From Phlebotomus papatasi (lineage: Eukaryota > Arthropoda > Insecta > Diptera > Psychodidae), in assembly GCF_024763615.1 (NCBI RefSeq), contig NC_077224.1, positions 88,794,712 through 88,858,711 of the forward strand: a DNA stretch of 64,000 nucleotides, read 5' to 3'. Position 1 is the first letter of the stretch, and each line of letters opens with the position of its first letter. The notes under the pieces are model-generated. The model saw nothing but the letters and a program-made list of their open reading frames with translations. It did no database searches and had not been told where the DNA came from. Both the position numbers and the translations under genes were made by a program. This document shows, piece by piece, positions 31,854 to 44,020 of this stretch.

Positions 31854-32552
31854 TTGATTCTCCTAAAGTGTCTCGACTAAAGAGGAATAGTTTTTTTTGC
31901 ACAAAATGTCAGTGATGTTTGAAGAAATCAAACTCAATTTCGAATTTTCGAAAAAAAACTACCAAGATGTCAAAGGGGTTATTCAGTGATTATAAGATTA
32001 AATATAATGGTAGGACGAAAAGTATCTTTGCTTTGTTTTTTTTACCGTGTGAAGACAGACATATGCGATGATACTCGAGGAACTTCAAAAATTGAACAGC
32101 GTCATTATACCGGAAATGGGAAGTGGAAATGTCTTAATTGTATTTCAAAACCGATCTGCGAATGCGGATCTAGAACTTTTTAGGAAATTCCGATTCTTAC
32201 TTTGTTAATTCTGAGACTCTCTGTATCCAAAAAAAATTCTCAAAGGTAGCTTCTACTTCCACTTCCTAAGACTTCCATGCACTTTCAACTAGCTGTATAC
32301 TATATTTTCGATTTTAACATTTACCCCTTGGATTTTGGACTAGTCTTGAAGTTGTCGGTGAATGGATTTAAATCGCTTCTAAACTGGTTGTAGACCAACT
32401 TTTAAAGTTATTTATTGATAGGTTTTAAGGGGATTATATGTATCAGTTAGAAGGGATCGTGTACCGTAATAACCTTATAAAAAGGACCAAATCTCTGTAA
32501 CTTTGTAAAATGCTGTTGCTTATTAATAAAGCTTTATAATCCATGAGTATTA

Positions 32553-32958
32553 CGGCGTTATCACACTTGCACATTAAAATTTTAATGTGATTCACATTAA
32601 TTGTCGCTTGTGGGCGTCCAAATATGTTATTTGTGTCTTTGAGTCACTTAATATTTGAGGTTTTTCTATTTATTGATAAAGAAGTGGACTTGGCCTGCAA
32701 AAATAAGTTTAAATTTACCTAAAGCATAAATATTTTTCACATTAAAAAATTAAAGAGAAAATTGCATTAATTTTTCGCATTAATGCTATAAATCAATTTA
32801 TATCAAATTTTGCGGGCCAAGTCTACCTTTTTCTCAACAAATAGATCAAATTTTGAATATAAAATGATTCAAACACACAAATTACACATTTGGACTCTCA
32901 CCAGCGACAATTAATATGAATCATATTAAAATTTTAATGTGCAAGTGTGATAACACAG
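32553..32958. mobile_element. 406-bp Harbinger-type MITE, copy 1 (TTA duplication)
   Basis: The long inverted ends begin CGGCGTTATCACACTTGCAC and, inverted, CTGTGTTATCACACTTGCAC. TTA flanks both sides (32550-32552, 32959-32961). A second copy of the same length lies at 38012-38417. The 3-bp TWA duplication is characteristic of the PIF/Harbinger superfamily. No coding capacity. Confidence 0.88.
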
Positions 32959-32977
32959 TTAGACTATCAGAATAGGT

Positions 32978-33270
32978 TTATCGTGCTATTCCAATGGAAA
33001 AATAAAAATGGAAATATTTCATCTGAATATTTTTTTAGCACATGACTGTTCTCATGTGCTTCTGCATTATCGACTTTTTTTGAATTTGGCTTTCTTTCGT
33101 GTGTATCTATGATGTTTGGTGGTTTTAGAACACAACGAGGGCTAGGGAAAACAGTCGAGATGGGATCAATATAATAAGAAAAATCGATAATGCAGTAACA
33201 TGGGATCAATAATGTACTAAAAATAATATCCAGGAGAAAGACTTCCCCTTACATTTTTTTTGGAATACCA
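32978..33270. repeat. TGCTATTCCAATGGAAAAA foldback family, copy 1
   Basis: The ends TGCTATTCCAATGG and the inverse near 33260 are imperfect. The interior has inverted arms (CACATGACTGTTCTCATGTG, GCATTATCGA / TCGATAATGC). Related copies lie at 36218-36470 and 47905-48180. Confidence 0.6.
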
Positions 33271-34936
33271 CCATTATTCATCATTTGTCCGGTTTGTCTC
33301 GATTTTAATCTTTTTCCAATGAGTGATGCTTTTGAGAGATTTGACCACAGATTTCAGTTGATTTTATGACCTAATGAAATTATAGTTTAATGAGTTTTGT
33401 CGTTAAATTAACTTTTGCCATGGCCTGAAAATATTCCAAGAAAACTATTTTCAGGCAATGAGATTGAAGAAATGGTTATTTTGTTGTTGGGAATGATATT
33501 ATCTCGTCGACTGGCTGTTTATATGTTTATATTACGTCATAGACCGTAATGAGGAAATATGAAATTTAGGGCATGAAAACTCCCTTATCACTCTCAGCTA
33601 TTGCCTTTTCTCTCCCAAAAATCTGTCGCTCAACAATCACAAGCACACATCAAGTCAACTTGAAAATGATGTTTGAGCCCTTCCACTGTGATCTCTGGAA
33701 AATCCCTGTGAAGCCTGTCGCTTCCCTTCCCAATATCTCCCCATGGATTCAGTGCTCGTGATTGTGAATAAATCTTCTGGGTGTCGAGGGATGTTATTAA
33801 TAAATTTTTGGGGCCGTTTGGAATCCCACCAAGCAGGAAAAGCTCCTCTTTCACTATCTCTCTCTCCTCTCTTTGGACTAGGGGATTCTCTACTATCTGA
33901 TGCATCCCCGGAAAATTGTGAACGTGGAAAAAAAAATTTTCACGTTTCCCAGCAGACCAGCAATTCGTTTCATTCCCAACTTGATGGCTCTACTCTCGTT
34001 TCTCTCTCTTTTTTTTTATTGCAATCGAATGGATAACAAATGCATATTCAGGAAATTTATTCATTTTATGCATATTCCTCTTCATTCTCCCCTTACTCTA
34101 CATTTGATTGATCTGCACGATGTGCACCAAAAAAAAAAAAATGATATTGTGGAAAAAATGTCATGGAGATGTTATTAAATTTTTATGTAAGTACTTTTTG
34201 CATATACACATTTTTTTACCACCTTCAAAACCGATTGAAAACACTGTCTTTCAATCCATTTTCGGATTAAGGTGAAAACGATCAATGAATTTTAACGATT
34301 GCTATTTTTCTTTCTTTTATTATATTTCTTAACTCACACCCCATAAATCTATACTAAACACTGCAATAATTTTATAGCTTATCACATTAAATGTACATAT
34401 GCTTATGATTGTGACGAAAGTTATTTTTTATTATTATTTTTTGTGATATTGAATAATAGAGTGAGATGGAGAAATAGAGAGAAAAGAGAAGAAAAGTCTT
34501 TTGCAATTGAGAGTCAAAAAGTAAAAATTAATTTCCTTTACGTGCTTTTTGGTCGTGAATGAAGAAGAAAATCCACCAATCGAATGAATTGGTAACGCAA
34601 TACGATTTGTAGGATATAACTACTACTAAATTGCTGTGATTTATGGGTTAGATCTTTAACCTCGAACTGGCTTAATGGTTCACGCGATTTGGAAAAGTGA
34701 AACAGGTATTAGGAGAAGATGTGCGAGACAATCTGACGGACAAGAAAGTAATTTCTTAATGTCTTTTGTACCTCAATCACGAGATTACTCCTTTTCTCAT
34801 CTTTCATTCACTCTAAAACCCTCGAAATCACTCAACTAGTTATAAATTTATAAACAGAAATGAATTTAAGTGATTAACAATTGTAAAAACATAAGCTCTA
34901 ATTGGAAAATTTTGGGAGATATAGGGAATTCCGGCT
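33271..34936. other. Unannotated region
   Basis: No recognised gene. The block at 33570-33920 is less AT-rich, with open frames on both strands that resemble nothing I know; it could be an exon or a regulatory element. Confidence 0.4.
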
Positions 34937-34940
34937 TTAA

Positions 34941-35470
34941 CCCTTTAAGGACGATTGGAACACCGGTGTCCCATAAAGAAAATAATTTTTCTTGAGTACC
35001 TAAAGTTATTTTTTCCTTATGTTTGTACATAATTGCAAAGTAGAAGGTTGAAGGAATCTAAAATATTTTTTTCAATTCTCTAGCTATTTGCTATGTAGTA
35101 AATATTTAAGCTCAAAAATGACGAATTTTTAAAGTCTCATAATGAAAATTAATTTTAAATATTTTTTATACTTCCAATTTTTTTTAAGCAAAACCGTTTT
35201 GGGAAAAGAAATTATAATGCTTAAACATAATATTTTTCATTAGATTGAAAATTATCAGTCATTGGTTTTGTCAGAAAAATTACTTAAATTTTTTGGCTAT
35301 TTTTGTCCCTATCGTTCGTAGAGGCAAGAAATACATCAAATCAGACTCTGTTGGCTTTTCGAAGCCCAGATATAAGACCTTCAGATATAAGACCTTTTAC
35401 TGGTTTTGTTCATTGGTATCATTTTTATTGCTGATTTTCGATCCGCGAAAACTGTTTCGTCGTTAAAGGG
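34941..35470. mobile_element. 530-bp piggyBac-type MITE, TTAA flanks
   Basis: TTAA at 34937-34940 precedes CCCTTTAAGGACGA. The right end TCGTCGTTAAAGGG precedes TTAA at 35471-35474. CCC ends with a TTAA target are the piggyBac signature. There is no intact transposase. Isolated ends of the same family appear near 53650-53664 and 59861-59871. Confidence 0.8.
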
Positions 35471-35474
35471 TTAA

Positions 35475-37924
35475 GAGAAAACGGACTGAAAGAATTTGAT
35501 ATGAATTGCCTACTATTTTGAGCTAATTTATAAAAAAAAATATTTTTAAAATTCTTAAATTTGAAATGCACTTTTTATAAACCCTTGGTCTATGAAAAGG
35601 CTTACAAAATTGGTGCCAAAAATGTCTTGCATATATCACGGCGTTTTTGTAAGTCATTCCAAAGGTCTCTCCTGTGGATATGCAATTTTTCTATGTCACT
35701 GGAGTGAATTAGCGGGATTTTTTTCGGTCCCGAGACTTTCTTTGAAAGCGGAACTGCCTGCATTATATTTGCATCGACTTTTGTTATATCTGCATTTTCT
35801 TTGGAGAGCGCGATAATCGCGATAATGAAAAAACGTACCAATAAAACTTGATCCAGAAGATATTTCGTATTACATAGTCAATATGAGTATTTTTCCTGTT
35901 TCTTTTTCTTTATGATTTTATGTGAAGACTTTGTTACATTTTTAATTTTTCTCAGAAATTAGCAAATCAAAATTTGTGAATATAAATGGGTTTTCGCTTT
36001 ATTTAGAGTAAAATTAACTAAATAGTGAAACTGTGGTATAGACAATATATAAATATAATAATTTAGTACTGTATTTATCATGAAAACAATGACGTTTCCA
36101 TTTGGAGTAGTGAAAAATTTCCATTTGGAGCAGGTTTTGAATTAGCTTAATTTACCCTAAATAAAATAAGTCAGTAATAAAGACCAAAATGTTCACAGAA
36201 ATTATGGTGCTAATTCCAATGAGTAGTGCAAAGCGAAATCATTGAGCAGAAGCCGGAATATCTTTTTTAGTACATGGCTGTGTTTCTGCGTAATCAACTG
36301 TGTTGACTCCTGTCACGACTGTTTGGTGATTTTGGAACACGTCATGATGGAAACCAATGCAAAGAAAAATCGATTAGATAGTATCACATGAGAACAGCCG
36401 TGTACTAAAAAAAATGTTCAGGAAAAGATTTCCCCTTTTTATTTTTCATTGGATGGAATAGCGCAAATAGTCTATTTTATTCAATTGTTAATAAGGTATA
36501 TCAGATAGTACGGATAATAAATTTAATCCTATATTAATTTTTCTAAAACACCTATGATAATTTCATCCATTTTTAAGTTTTAAATTAACGAAAAACGTTT
36601 TTAAAATTGAATTTAAGAATGTATCCTCTCTGATGCAGTGTAAAGGGGTTTTTGCCTTAAATACCTAATAACATCTTAATAATACCTGGCTATAGAGAAT
36701 TTTTAAGGCCTTAACGGTAAGACCTGAATGGTAGGTCTTATGGACTTTGATTTTCAACGTACATAAATGGCGTACGAATGAAATTGTTTTATGGATTTTT
36801 TGCTTTTCTAAATAAATAAATCTCGTTTGAAGAAGTAATTTCACAAAAGAACTTATAATAAATAAATAAAAATATGTTTTTTAGGTTTATAATTTGTTTA
36901 ATGACTTCACTATTCTTTACGCAAAACGTAGCGTCACCGTCGCATTAGATTAAAAAAAATATTATCTTCAAAGTGTTTTTTTTCTTTTAATTTTTCAATT
37001 CTATTCAATTTATTTCTTCTCAAGTGAGCATTTAGTGAGGTAGAATAACCACTTAGTCGCCAGTTTTTACCACTTTCTGCCAGTTTTCTAACCACTTCTC
37101 GCCACTCACTTGAAAAAATCCAAATTCGATTATTTTGCACAATATTATGAAAAGAATATGTTGGCATTTCTTTCTTATTACGACAACATTTTTATTTCTT
37201 ACTTTAGTTGATTTTTCTTCAATTTTATTTGAGTAATCTGTTTATTGCATTATTGCAAAAGGTAAACAATGCAGATTTGATAACTGAGAATCTACGAAGT
37301 GAAGTTAGCGTCGCCTATTGAAATGCAATGGCGACTGGTGGTAAAATAAGCTTCAAAGCATTACCACTTACTGCCATATCTCATTTTTATATAAAAATAA
37401 TACAAAATGAAATATTAACTAAATAAATACAAAATTTATGTATTCTGCGAATATAATTTAGAAGTTTCATGACACTACTGGGCATATTTGATGAGAAATA
37501 TTGGATTCTAAGTAATTTGTTATTTTTCGACTTTACAATTAGCAGCAGTGGAAATAAAACTAACTTTGGAGCTCAATAATCGCTCATAAGTGGCGAAAAG
37601 TGGTAAATCCACCATATGTATGACCGAGAAGATTTTCCATTTTGGTTTTATCAAAATCAAAGCTAAATTCGCTCCAGAGGGTCTATTTGTCAATCGACTT
37701 TCTTAAGGGTAGAATTAATTAAAGGTCTTGACATTTTTAACTGGACTGCATTGATTTTAGTTGAAAAAAGTAGTGATATGGGAGGATGGGGTAGTTTCAC
37801 ACAAGCAATACAATTGATGAAAGCACTTGTTTTTTGGGGTAATAAATAATTACACAGGAACAATGCTGTGTATTTTAAAATAGCCAATACCTTAGATAAA
37901 CTAAATAGGCTTTGTTAGTTTGCA
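35475..37924. other. AT-rich region without a gene
   Basis: Contains the foldback repeat at 36218-36470. Nothing else is supported. Confidence 0.5.
36218..36470. repeat. TGCTATTCCAATGGAAAAA foldback family, copy 2
   Basis: Diverged copy with the same internal signatures, CACGACTGTTTGGTG and AACAGCCGTGTACTAAAAAA, and outer ends around ATTCCAATG...CATTGGATGGAATAGC. Confidence 0.55.
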
Positions 37925-37926
37925 TA

Positions 37927-38505
37927 GGGGAAACTTGGGCACTACCAAACACGGGGTAGCACAAAACAGTAATTTTTATTTCTAAACTATACTGCCTAAA
38001 AATGTCTATAACGGTGTTATCACACTTGCACATTAAAATTTTAATGTGATTCACATTAATTGTCGCTTGTGAGTGTCCAAATATGTTATTTGTGTCTTTG
38101 AGTCACTTAATATTTGGAGTTTTTCTATTTATTGATAAAGAAGTGGACTTGGCCTGCAAAAATAAGTTTAAATTTACCTAAAGCATAAAAATTTTTCACA
38201 TTAAAAAATTAAAGAGAAAATCGCATTAATTTTTCGCATTAATGCTATAAATTAAGTTATATCAAATTTTGCGGGCCAAGTCCACCTTTTTATCAATAAA
38301 TAGATCAAATTTTGAATATAAAATGATTCAAACACGTAAATTACACATTTGGACTGTAACCAGCGATAATTAATGTGAATTATATTAAAATTTTAATGTG
38401 CAAGTGTGATAACACAGTAAGTCTTTGTCCCCTGAAGTTGAATATCTGATTAAAAAAGCGCAGTGTTTTGTGCTACCCCGTGTTTGGTGGTGCCCCAGTT
38501 TCCCC
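37927..38505. mobile_element. TA-target element (GGGGCA family) hosting a nested MITE
   Basis: The outer inverted ends run about 45 bp: GGGGAAACTTGGGCACTACC then AACACGGGGTAGCACAAAAC, with the complement at 38463-38505. TA flanks both sides. Removing the nested Harbinger-type MITE (38012-38417) leaves an element of about 170 bp. Confidence 0.85.
38012..38417. mobile_element. 406-bp Harbinger-type MITE, copy 2 (TAA duplication), nested
   Basis: Near-identical to 32553-32958, flanked by TAA at 38009-38011 and 38418-38420. It sits inside the element at 37927-38505 and so inserted after it. Confidence 0.88.
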
Positions 38506-38507
38506 TA

Positions 38508-39970
38508 TAGTTCATATTCGTAGCAAATGAGTCTTGAATAAAAGTTCAGATGCGCGAAACTGCCCCACTCTCCCTTAATTGGTTTATATTTCTCAAATAT
38601 TCCCTCCAATTCTGAGATATAGAAAGCTTAATGATATAAATTAAATAGACAATTTTCTATTCTGAAACAAAGTTAAATGATATTCATCTTAAAAGTTTTT
38701 TTGTCATTAAAAGTTCAAAAGCTCCCTCGACAAGTTTTAGAACTAAAGAAATCTTAAAGCAGGTTAGTATTTCCTTTTCAGGTTCGTTATTGTGAAGCTT
38801 GTTACATTTTAGTTTAAGAACTTCAATTAATTTGGTACTTTAAAATTATTAACAATCTTTGTTAAAGTATATGAATCAGTTTTTAAAGTGTGATTTAAAA
38901 TTTAGCTCATAAATCGATATTTTAGAATAAAATTGCGAAAAACATTCATTTTTTAAAATTTCTTTGTTCAATTTCAATTTATTTCAAAATCATTTAATTT
39001 TTTTAAAATATTTTTTGCTTATTGCTGCTAAAGCGACAAAAAGAATATAACAATAAAATGCAAGATCCGAGAGAAACTGTTCTTACCATGTTATTAGACC
39101 ATCACCAAAAGTTATTTTGAAGTAAGCTTTAATGGGTTTCACTAACTTCTCCAACTGCCATACAGATACTTCTGCTTCTATTTCGTTTAACCATGTGATT
39201 CACACAAATCCCTCAAGATTTTTCGAGACGTCTCAAAATCCTGACACTGAAATCTTAGGATAATCACCTTCTTGCCCGCATCAGAGGACAATTAACTCAA
39301 TAATTTCCATCCAATTAGTTTCACATCGCACGAAAATGAATTTATTATGCTGATTATGCGTATCGAACACAAGACAAGTCTATTAATTTTTTTTCTCAAC
39401 GCTAGACACTTAATTATTCGCACAAAACTCATTTCGAAAAATAAAATTGAACATATCCCAGAAGAATTTTTAGTGGGAAAATATTCTTTGATTTATGTTT
39501 ATTGCTATTTTGCGAAAATTGTGTGAACTTTTGTGTTTGCAAGTAGTTGAGAATTGCTTTATGCACATCATAACAACTGATAAAAGAAGTCGACAAAACA
39601 GGAAGAGGGAAAACCAAAAGAAACTCGATAATTTTCTGTTTCTGAAAGCTAGCATGAAATATAAATTTTAAATTTGCTTTCATATCAGAGAACATTATGG
39701 GAATTCTTAGCAGGGAAAACATCTGTAAAGTATCGTGAAACTGTGAAAAATTAGTGTCAAATGAGTTTTATCTCATTTTATTTATAGTAATTAATGGTTG
39801 AATTTTATAATAAAAGTCTGCAAATTGTATAAATTTTGCATTGTGGTTCGGAAAAATCTCATTTGAGACTATAAAATAGGTTTAATATGTCATGGCAAAA
39901 AAACTGTTTTTGTTTGGAACATAGATAATACGTAAAAGGTAGTCAATATAAATTGATTGTTAATTGTTTT
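38508..39970. other. AT-rich region without a gene
   Basis: Short open frames only, none recognised. No repeat structure stands out. Confidence 0.5.
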
Positions 39971-42790
39971 TAGTAAGTAGTAAGTAGTAATATTTATTCA
40001 ATCACAAAAATAGGGTTCATCCCTCTTACAATTGTGATAAAGAAAAAAGAAAAACAAGTTAAAAAACAGCAGCAAAAAAAAAAGGAAAAAGAAAAATAAA
40101 AGAACAATTTACAATAGTATAAGAAAGGTAAATGAAAATTAAGTAAGAAAAAAAAAATCCAATAAGTGTTCTCTTAAGATTCAGCCTGAAAAAAGCGTCG
40201 GATGCCATCTGCAGACCTACGCAGATCACTTGGAACGGAGTTAAAAATAACTACGCCCTTTACAAATAATGACCGGTAAAGACAGTCACTCCTGACCTTA
40301 GGCACTATGAGTCCCCGAACCCTGGCCGAGCCCCCCCTAACCAGAAGACTCGATAGGTACTGAGGACACCCAAATATTAACAAATTAAATAGAAAGAGCA
40401 CAGCTCTTAAGTTTAAGTGTGAAGTAAGGTCACAGCCAATAAATACATTTCTATGGGGAGTGATATGGTCCCGGCGATTTAAGCCACAGATATACCTGAC
40501 ACAATTATTGAAAGAAACTGTTAGACGACGGATGGTGTCACTATCCGCCGAAAAGAAGAGTTCTGCTCCGTAGTTAAAGAAAGGAAGAAGAAGCGCTCTC
40601 GCGAGGAGCAAGCGAGTGTCATAAGGTGTGATGTCCCGGAAGCGTCGAAGGGTGTACAAAGAATAGTTGACCTTACGGCAAATTGATGTGGCATGATCTG
40701 ACCAAGACAAAGAGGAATTGAAGATTACTCCAAGGTTTTTTACCTGATCAACAAAGGGAATAATTTCTCCGTGAAGGAGTAGAGGATAAAAATCAAAAGA
40801 AGCTGTTCTCTTATAAATAACGATGGCTTGAGACTTTTTCGGGTTTAAAAGCAAACCATTCGAAGACGCCCAGTGCTCAATATTAGAAAGGTTGGAATTC
40901 ATATGTTCAAAGGCGCCCAAGGGACTGGTAGGATCACCATCCACATAGATTTGAAGGTCATCTGCATAGAGATGGAATAGGCAATTTAACAAAATTGAAG
41001 GTAAATCATTGATGAAAAGGGAGAATAAAAGAGGGCCGAGTATTGAACCTTGGCCAATGCCTTTGCTTAGAAATGCAGGTGGTGAATTATTGTCACCAAA
41101 TTTTACAATTTGTGACCTACCAGCAAAGTAGGATTGAATAAGGGCAACAGCGGAAGAAGAAAATTTGAAGAGACTACACAACTTGTAGCAAAGGAGGTTG
41201 TGAGGAAGACTATCAAAGGCCTTAGTAAAATCTAGAAGAACTAGAATCACAAAACGACCACGGTCAATAGCTGAAGAAATGTCATAATTTACCTTGAGAA
41301 GTGCGGAGGTAGTACTGTGACCTTTTCGGAAACCCGATTGAAAATCACAGAGAAAGCCATTGTCAGTCAGATGTTGAGAGATTTGTTCATGCAGAATAAA
41401 TTCAAAAGCTTTTGAAAGGACAGGGAGAAGGCTAATAGGTCTAAAGTCAGAAGGAGATTTGGGATTAGAAATTTTGGGAATTGGAACCACAAGGGCCCGC
41501 TTCCAAGTATCCGGGTAAGTTGAACTTGTAAGGATGTGATTGAAGATATTAGTGAGCACTGGAGTGATCACCGGGAGAAGAATTTTTAAGAAGTCAAGGG
41601 AAACGCCATCACACCCAACGGCACTTGACCTGACACGGGAGATAGCATGAACGACGTCCGCTTGCGAGACGCAGCTAAAGCTAAAACCCTCCCAGGGCGC
41701 GAGGGGAAGAGAAGGGGAAGCCACAGTCGCAGCGGAAGAAGAGGAGAAAAATGTACACAAATCATGAGCAGTAATGGAAGAACTATCACTAGGTGAAACA
41801 GAAGGGCGCAAACCTAGTTTTTTAATGTTGCTCCAGAGAGTTTTTGGGGGGAGCTTTGGATTTAGGCAACTATTAAAGTGCTTCTTCTTGCGATTTTTGA
41901 TAAGGTTACGCACTTTGTTTCGTAGGCGCTTAAAATTAACATGATCACTTGTACAACCAGATCGCTTCCATTTCTTGTATGCAAAATCTCTGCGCTTAAT
42001 CAGTGACACAACGTTATCGTCAATCCAGGGGGTGGAAAAAGGCGGAATGAGTGAGCGCTTCTTGGGCACAACTCTCTCAAATAAATCATTAATAGTGTTT
42101 GTAAAATGTTCTACCTTTCCTGTGGAAGTGGCCTCAAAGTAAATGTCTCCCCAATCCACCTGCAGGGCCAAAGCTCGGGCAGCCAAGTCATTACAGTTTC
42201 GAATATCATAAATTATTTTATATTTGTTAACAGGTTTAGGTAGACGTAAATTGTAAGAGGCATAAATCAAATCATGATCCGAGATTCCTGGAAGAGGAGC
42301 CTGATTATGTTGCAGTATCCTCTGAGAATCACAAGAGGGTAGAATCATTAGATCCAACAGTGAACCCAATCTAGTAGGGTTAAAAGGGACATAAAAAAGA
42401 GAGCGTGCCGATAAAAGATCAAGGAATTTTTTTGATAAAATACTGGTCAAATGGAGGTTGACATTAAAATCACCCATGATTACAAAATTATCATATGAAA
42501 GAGCTAGATCTAAAAAGCTTTCTAAGTCAGCAAGACTCGTCACTGGGGGAGGATTGTAGCAGGAGAACATAGTGATGGTTACACCAGATGATACAACACA
42601 AACTCCTATGTACTCAAGCCTACCAAAGGCACCGGAGCAGAGTAGAGAAGATTTAAGGCAGCTGCGGACGTAAATTCCAACAGCGTTGGATCCAATTTTA
42701 GCGCGTGAAAATTTGTTGTGAAAAAAATGCAGACTTGAATATAAAATGAAAATAAAATTCAAAGATATGAGGGACCATCAAAAATCATTG
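39971..42790 (-). mobile_element. 5'-truncated Jockey/CR1-type LINE
   Basis: It carries the long EN-RT frame at 40174-42762, a 3' UTR of about 190 nt with AATAAA, and a short 3' repeat of (TTACTAC)-like units (39971-39990 on the plus strand). ORF1 and the start of the endonuclease are absent. The 5' edge is placed only approximately, and no target duplication was identified. Confidence 0.8.
40174..42762 (-). CDS. LINE ORF2 protein: endonuclease (partial) and reverse transcriptase
   Basis: This 862-residue open frame covers most of a Jockey/CR1-type ORF2, which nicks target DNA and copies its RNA in place. Visible parts are: an APE endonuclease remnant with GDFNVN (about 97-102) and SDHD (161-164, catalytic His); RT motifs DFRPISLLPVLSK (about 439-451), GFRKGHSTTSALL (477-489), LLDFTKAFDSLP (509-520) and GQGSILGPLLF (570-580); and the catalytic YADD at 599-602. 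The C-terminal domain ends IFNSVPSDLRRS. The N-terminal endonuclease motifs before GDFN are missing. The first 20 residues or so probably derive from an out-of-register or decayed region, so the stated ATG is not a native start. The absence of stops over 860 codons implies recent insertion. Confidence 0.85.
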   Translation of the reverse strand: MNFIFILYSSLHFFHNKFSRAKIGSNAVGIYVRSCLKSSLLCSGAFGRLEYIGVCVVSSGVTITMFSCYNPPPVTSLADLESFLDLALSYDNFVIMGDFNVNLHLTSILSKKFLDLLSARSLFYVPFNPTRLGSLLDLMILPSCDSQRILQHNQAPLPGISDHDLIYASYNLRLPKPVNKYKIIYDIRNCNDLAARALALQVDWGDIYFEATSTGKVEHFTNTINDLFERVVPKKRSLIPPFSTPWIDDNVVSLIKRRDFAYKKWKRSGCTSDHVNFKRLRNKVRNLIKNRKKKHFNSCLNPKLPPKTLWSNIKKLGLRPSVSPSDSSSITAHDLCTFFSSSSAATVASPSLPLAPWEGFSFSCVSQADVVHAISRVRSSAVGCDGVSLDFLKILLPVITPVLTNIFNHILTSSTYPDTWKRALVVPIPKISNPKSPSDFRPISLLPVLSKAFEFILHEQISQHLTDNGFLCDFQSGFRKGHSTTSALLKVNYDISSAIDRGRFVILVLLDFTKAFDSLPHNLLCYKLCSLFKFSSSAVALIQSYFAGRSQIVKFGDNNSPPAFLSKGIGQGSILGPLLFSLFINDLPSILLNCLFHLYADDLQIYVDGDPTSPLGAFEHMNSNLSNIEHWASSNGLLLNPKKSQAIVIYKRTASFDFYPLLLHGEIIPFVDQVKNLGVIFNSSLSWSDHATSICRKVNYSLYTLRRFRDITPYDTRLLLARALLLPFFNYGAELFFSADSDTIRRLTVSFNNCVRYICGLNRRDHITPHRNVFIGCDLTSHLNLRAVLFLFNLLIFGCPQYLSSLLVRGGSARVRGLIVPKVRSDCLYRSLFVKGVVIFNSVPSDLRRSADGIRRFFQAES

Positions 42791-43248
42791 AGCCCGAAGA
42801 AAATAATGGAATGTGATTTAGTACTAAATTTAGTACATATTTAGTACACTTAAAGCAATGATTCCGTAATGTTTTTAATCTATACCGAGTGCGTTTTCGT
42901 GCAAATTTTCTTAGTTAATTTTTTAAATGATAAATTTACTTAAATTGTTCATTTAGTACACGCGTGTGCTAATATCCTAGACATAAACAGTAACCCGTGA
43001 TAGCTAAATATTTTCATAATTTGTCTGTGAATGTTTTTATTTTCTTTCTGATTATATATTTTCTAAATATTACATTGATATTATATTTTTAATTTTAAAT
43101 ACGTATGAAAAATCCGAACGGTTTAAATTAATTATTTATTTTTTCGATTGAATTTGATTATTGGTTTAATTTAGACATTTTGAAGCAATAAAACCGTTAC
43201 GTAAGTTTTGATAAAGGGAAAATAAAGAATAGTGCGTTTTCATTAGTA

Positions 43249-43560
43249 CTATTAGATGCTAATGGCTCTGGCACACCTTTTAGATCACCTTTTCTTTCTC
43301 AAACATTTTGCATATATCTATTCCACCCTTTCGAACTCTTTTTTTTCTTTTAAACATCAGATCAAATTAAATTTAGTTCAAACCAATTTTGAGTGCCAAT
43401 GAGTGAGATAGACATGTGCAAAACATTTCAAAAAGAAAGAGAACTTAATTTTGATTTGATTAAGAGTGAGATAGATATATGAAAATCTTGTGAGAAGTAA
43501 ATGGATGGAAATTTTGATTTCATGAAATTTTCCTAGTGTAAAAGGTGTACGTGGGTGCAT
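43249..43560. repeat. CTGGCACACCTTTTAGATCA foldback repeat, single copy
   Basis: Starts GGCTCTGGCACACCTTTTAGATCA. The arms are near-complementary: ATTTTGCATATATCTATTCC on the left and GGGATAG- or GAGATAG-type ACATGTGCAAAACATTT on the right. The same family is tandemly repeated at 61855-62800. Confidence 0.65.
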
Positions 43561-43642
43561 TACTAAGTAAAATTGATATTTTTTCTGGTCTAAATTTGTT
43601 TTTTGTTGACTAAATTTGGTTTTTTATACCTCTTCTAATCCT

Positions 43643-43868
43643 TTTAGTTCGGGAAAATTTCATTACATCCAAATATCAGTTCTTTTCTTTCTCAAACGTA
43701 TTTCATGTATCTTTCGAAATCTTTCATAGTCCTTTTCAGCATTAAAACTAAATTCAATTTCGATTTAAACGCTAAGGGTGGGAATAATTATGTCTAATAC
43801 ATTTGAGGAAAAGAAATGGATGGAAATTTTGATTTCATGAAATTTTTACAATCCAATAGGTGTATCAG
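43643..43868. repeat. Partial second copy of the same foldback repeat
   Basis: It repeats the arms (TTTCATTACATCC... to GATTTCATGAAATTTTTACA) of 43249-43560 with substantial divergence. Confidence 0.55.
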
Positions 43869-44020
43869 AGGCATTTTTGATAACTGGCCAAAATCGATAG
43901 TTTTATTAACCGAAATTGAGATCCTTTTTTACTGACCAAATTAAAGATTTCATTAACCTAAATTAGGATATTACTGACAATTTCAACATTTTAATTGGTC
44001 AAATATTATTTCTCTTACAT

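Larger units (their letters stand above)
42791..44020. other. AT-rich region with foldback repeats
   Basis: No gene. Contains the palindromic repeats at 43249-43560 and 43643-43868. Confidence 0.5.

Noticed and set aside
33573..33905. Overlapping open frames on both strands in a less AT-rich block
   Set aside because: Neither reads as a recognisable protein, and open frames on both strands suggest composition, not coding.
39429..39722. 97-codon minus-strand open frame near the LINE 3' end
   Set aside because: Hydrophobic, low complexity, no LINE motif; lies outside the element's 3' repeat tail.
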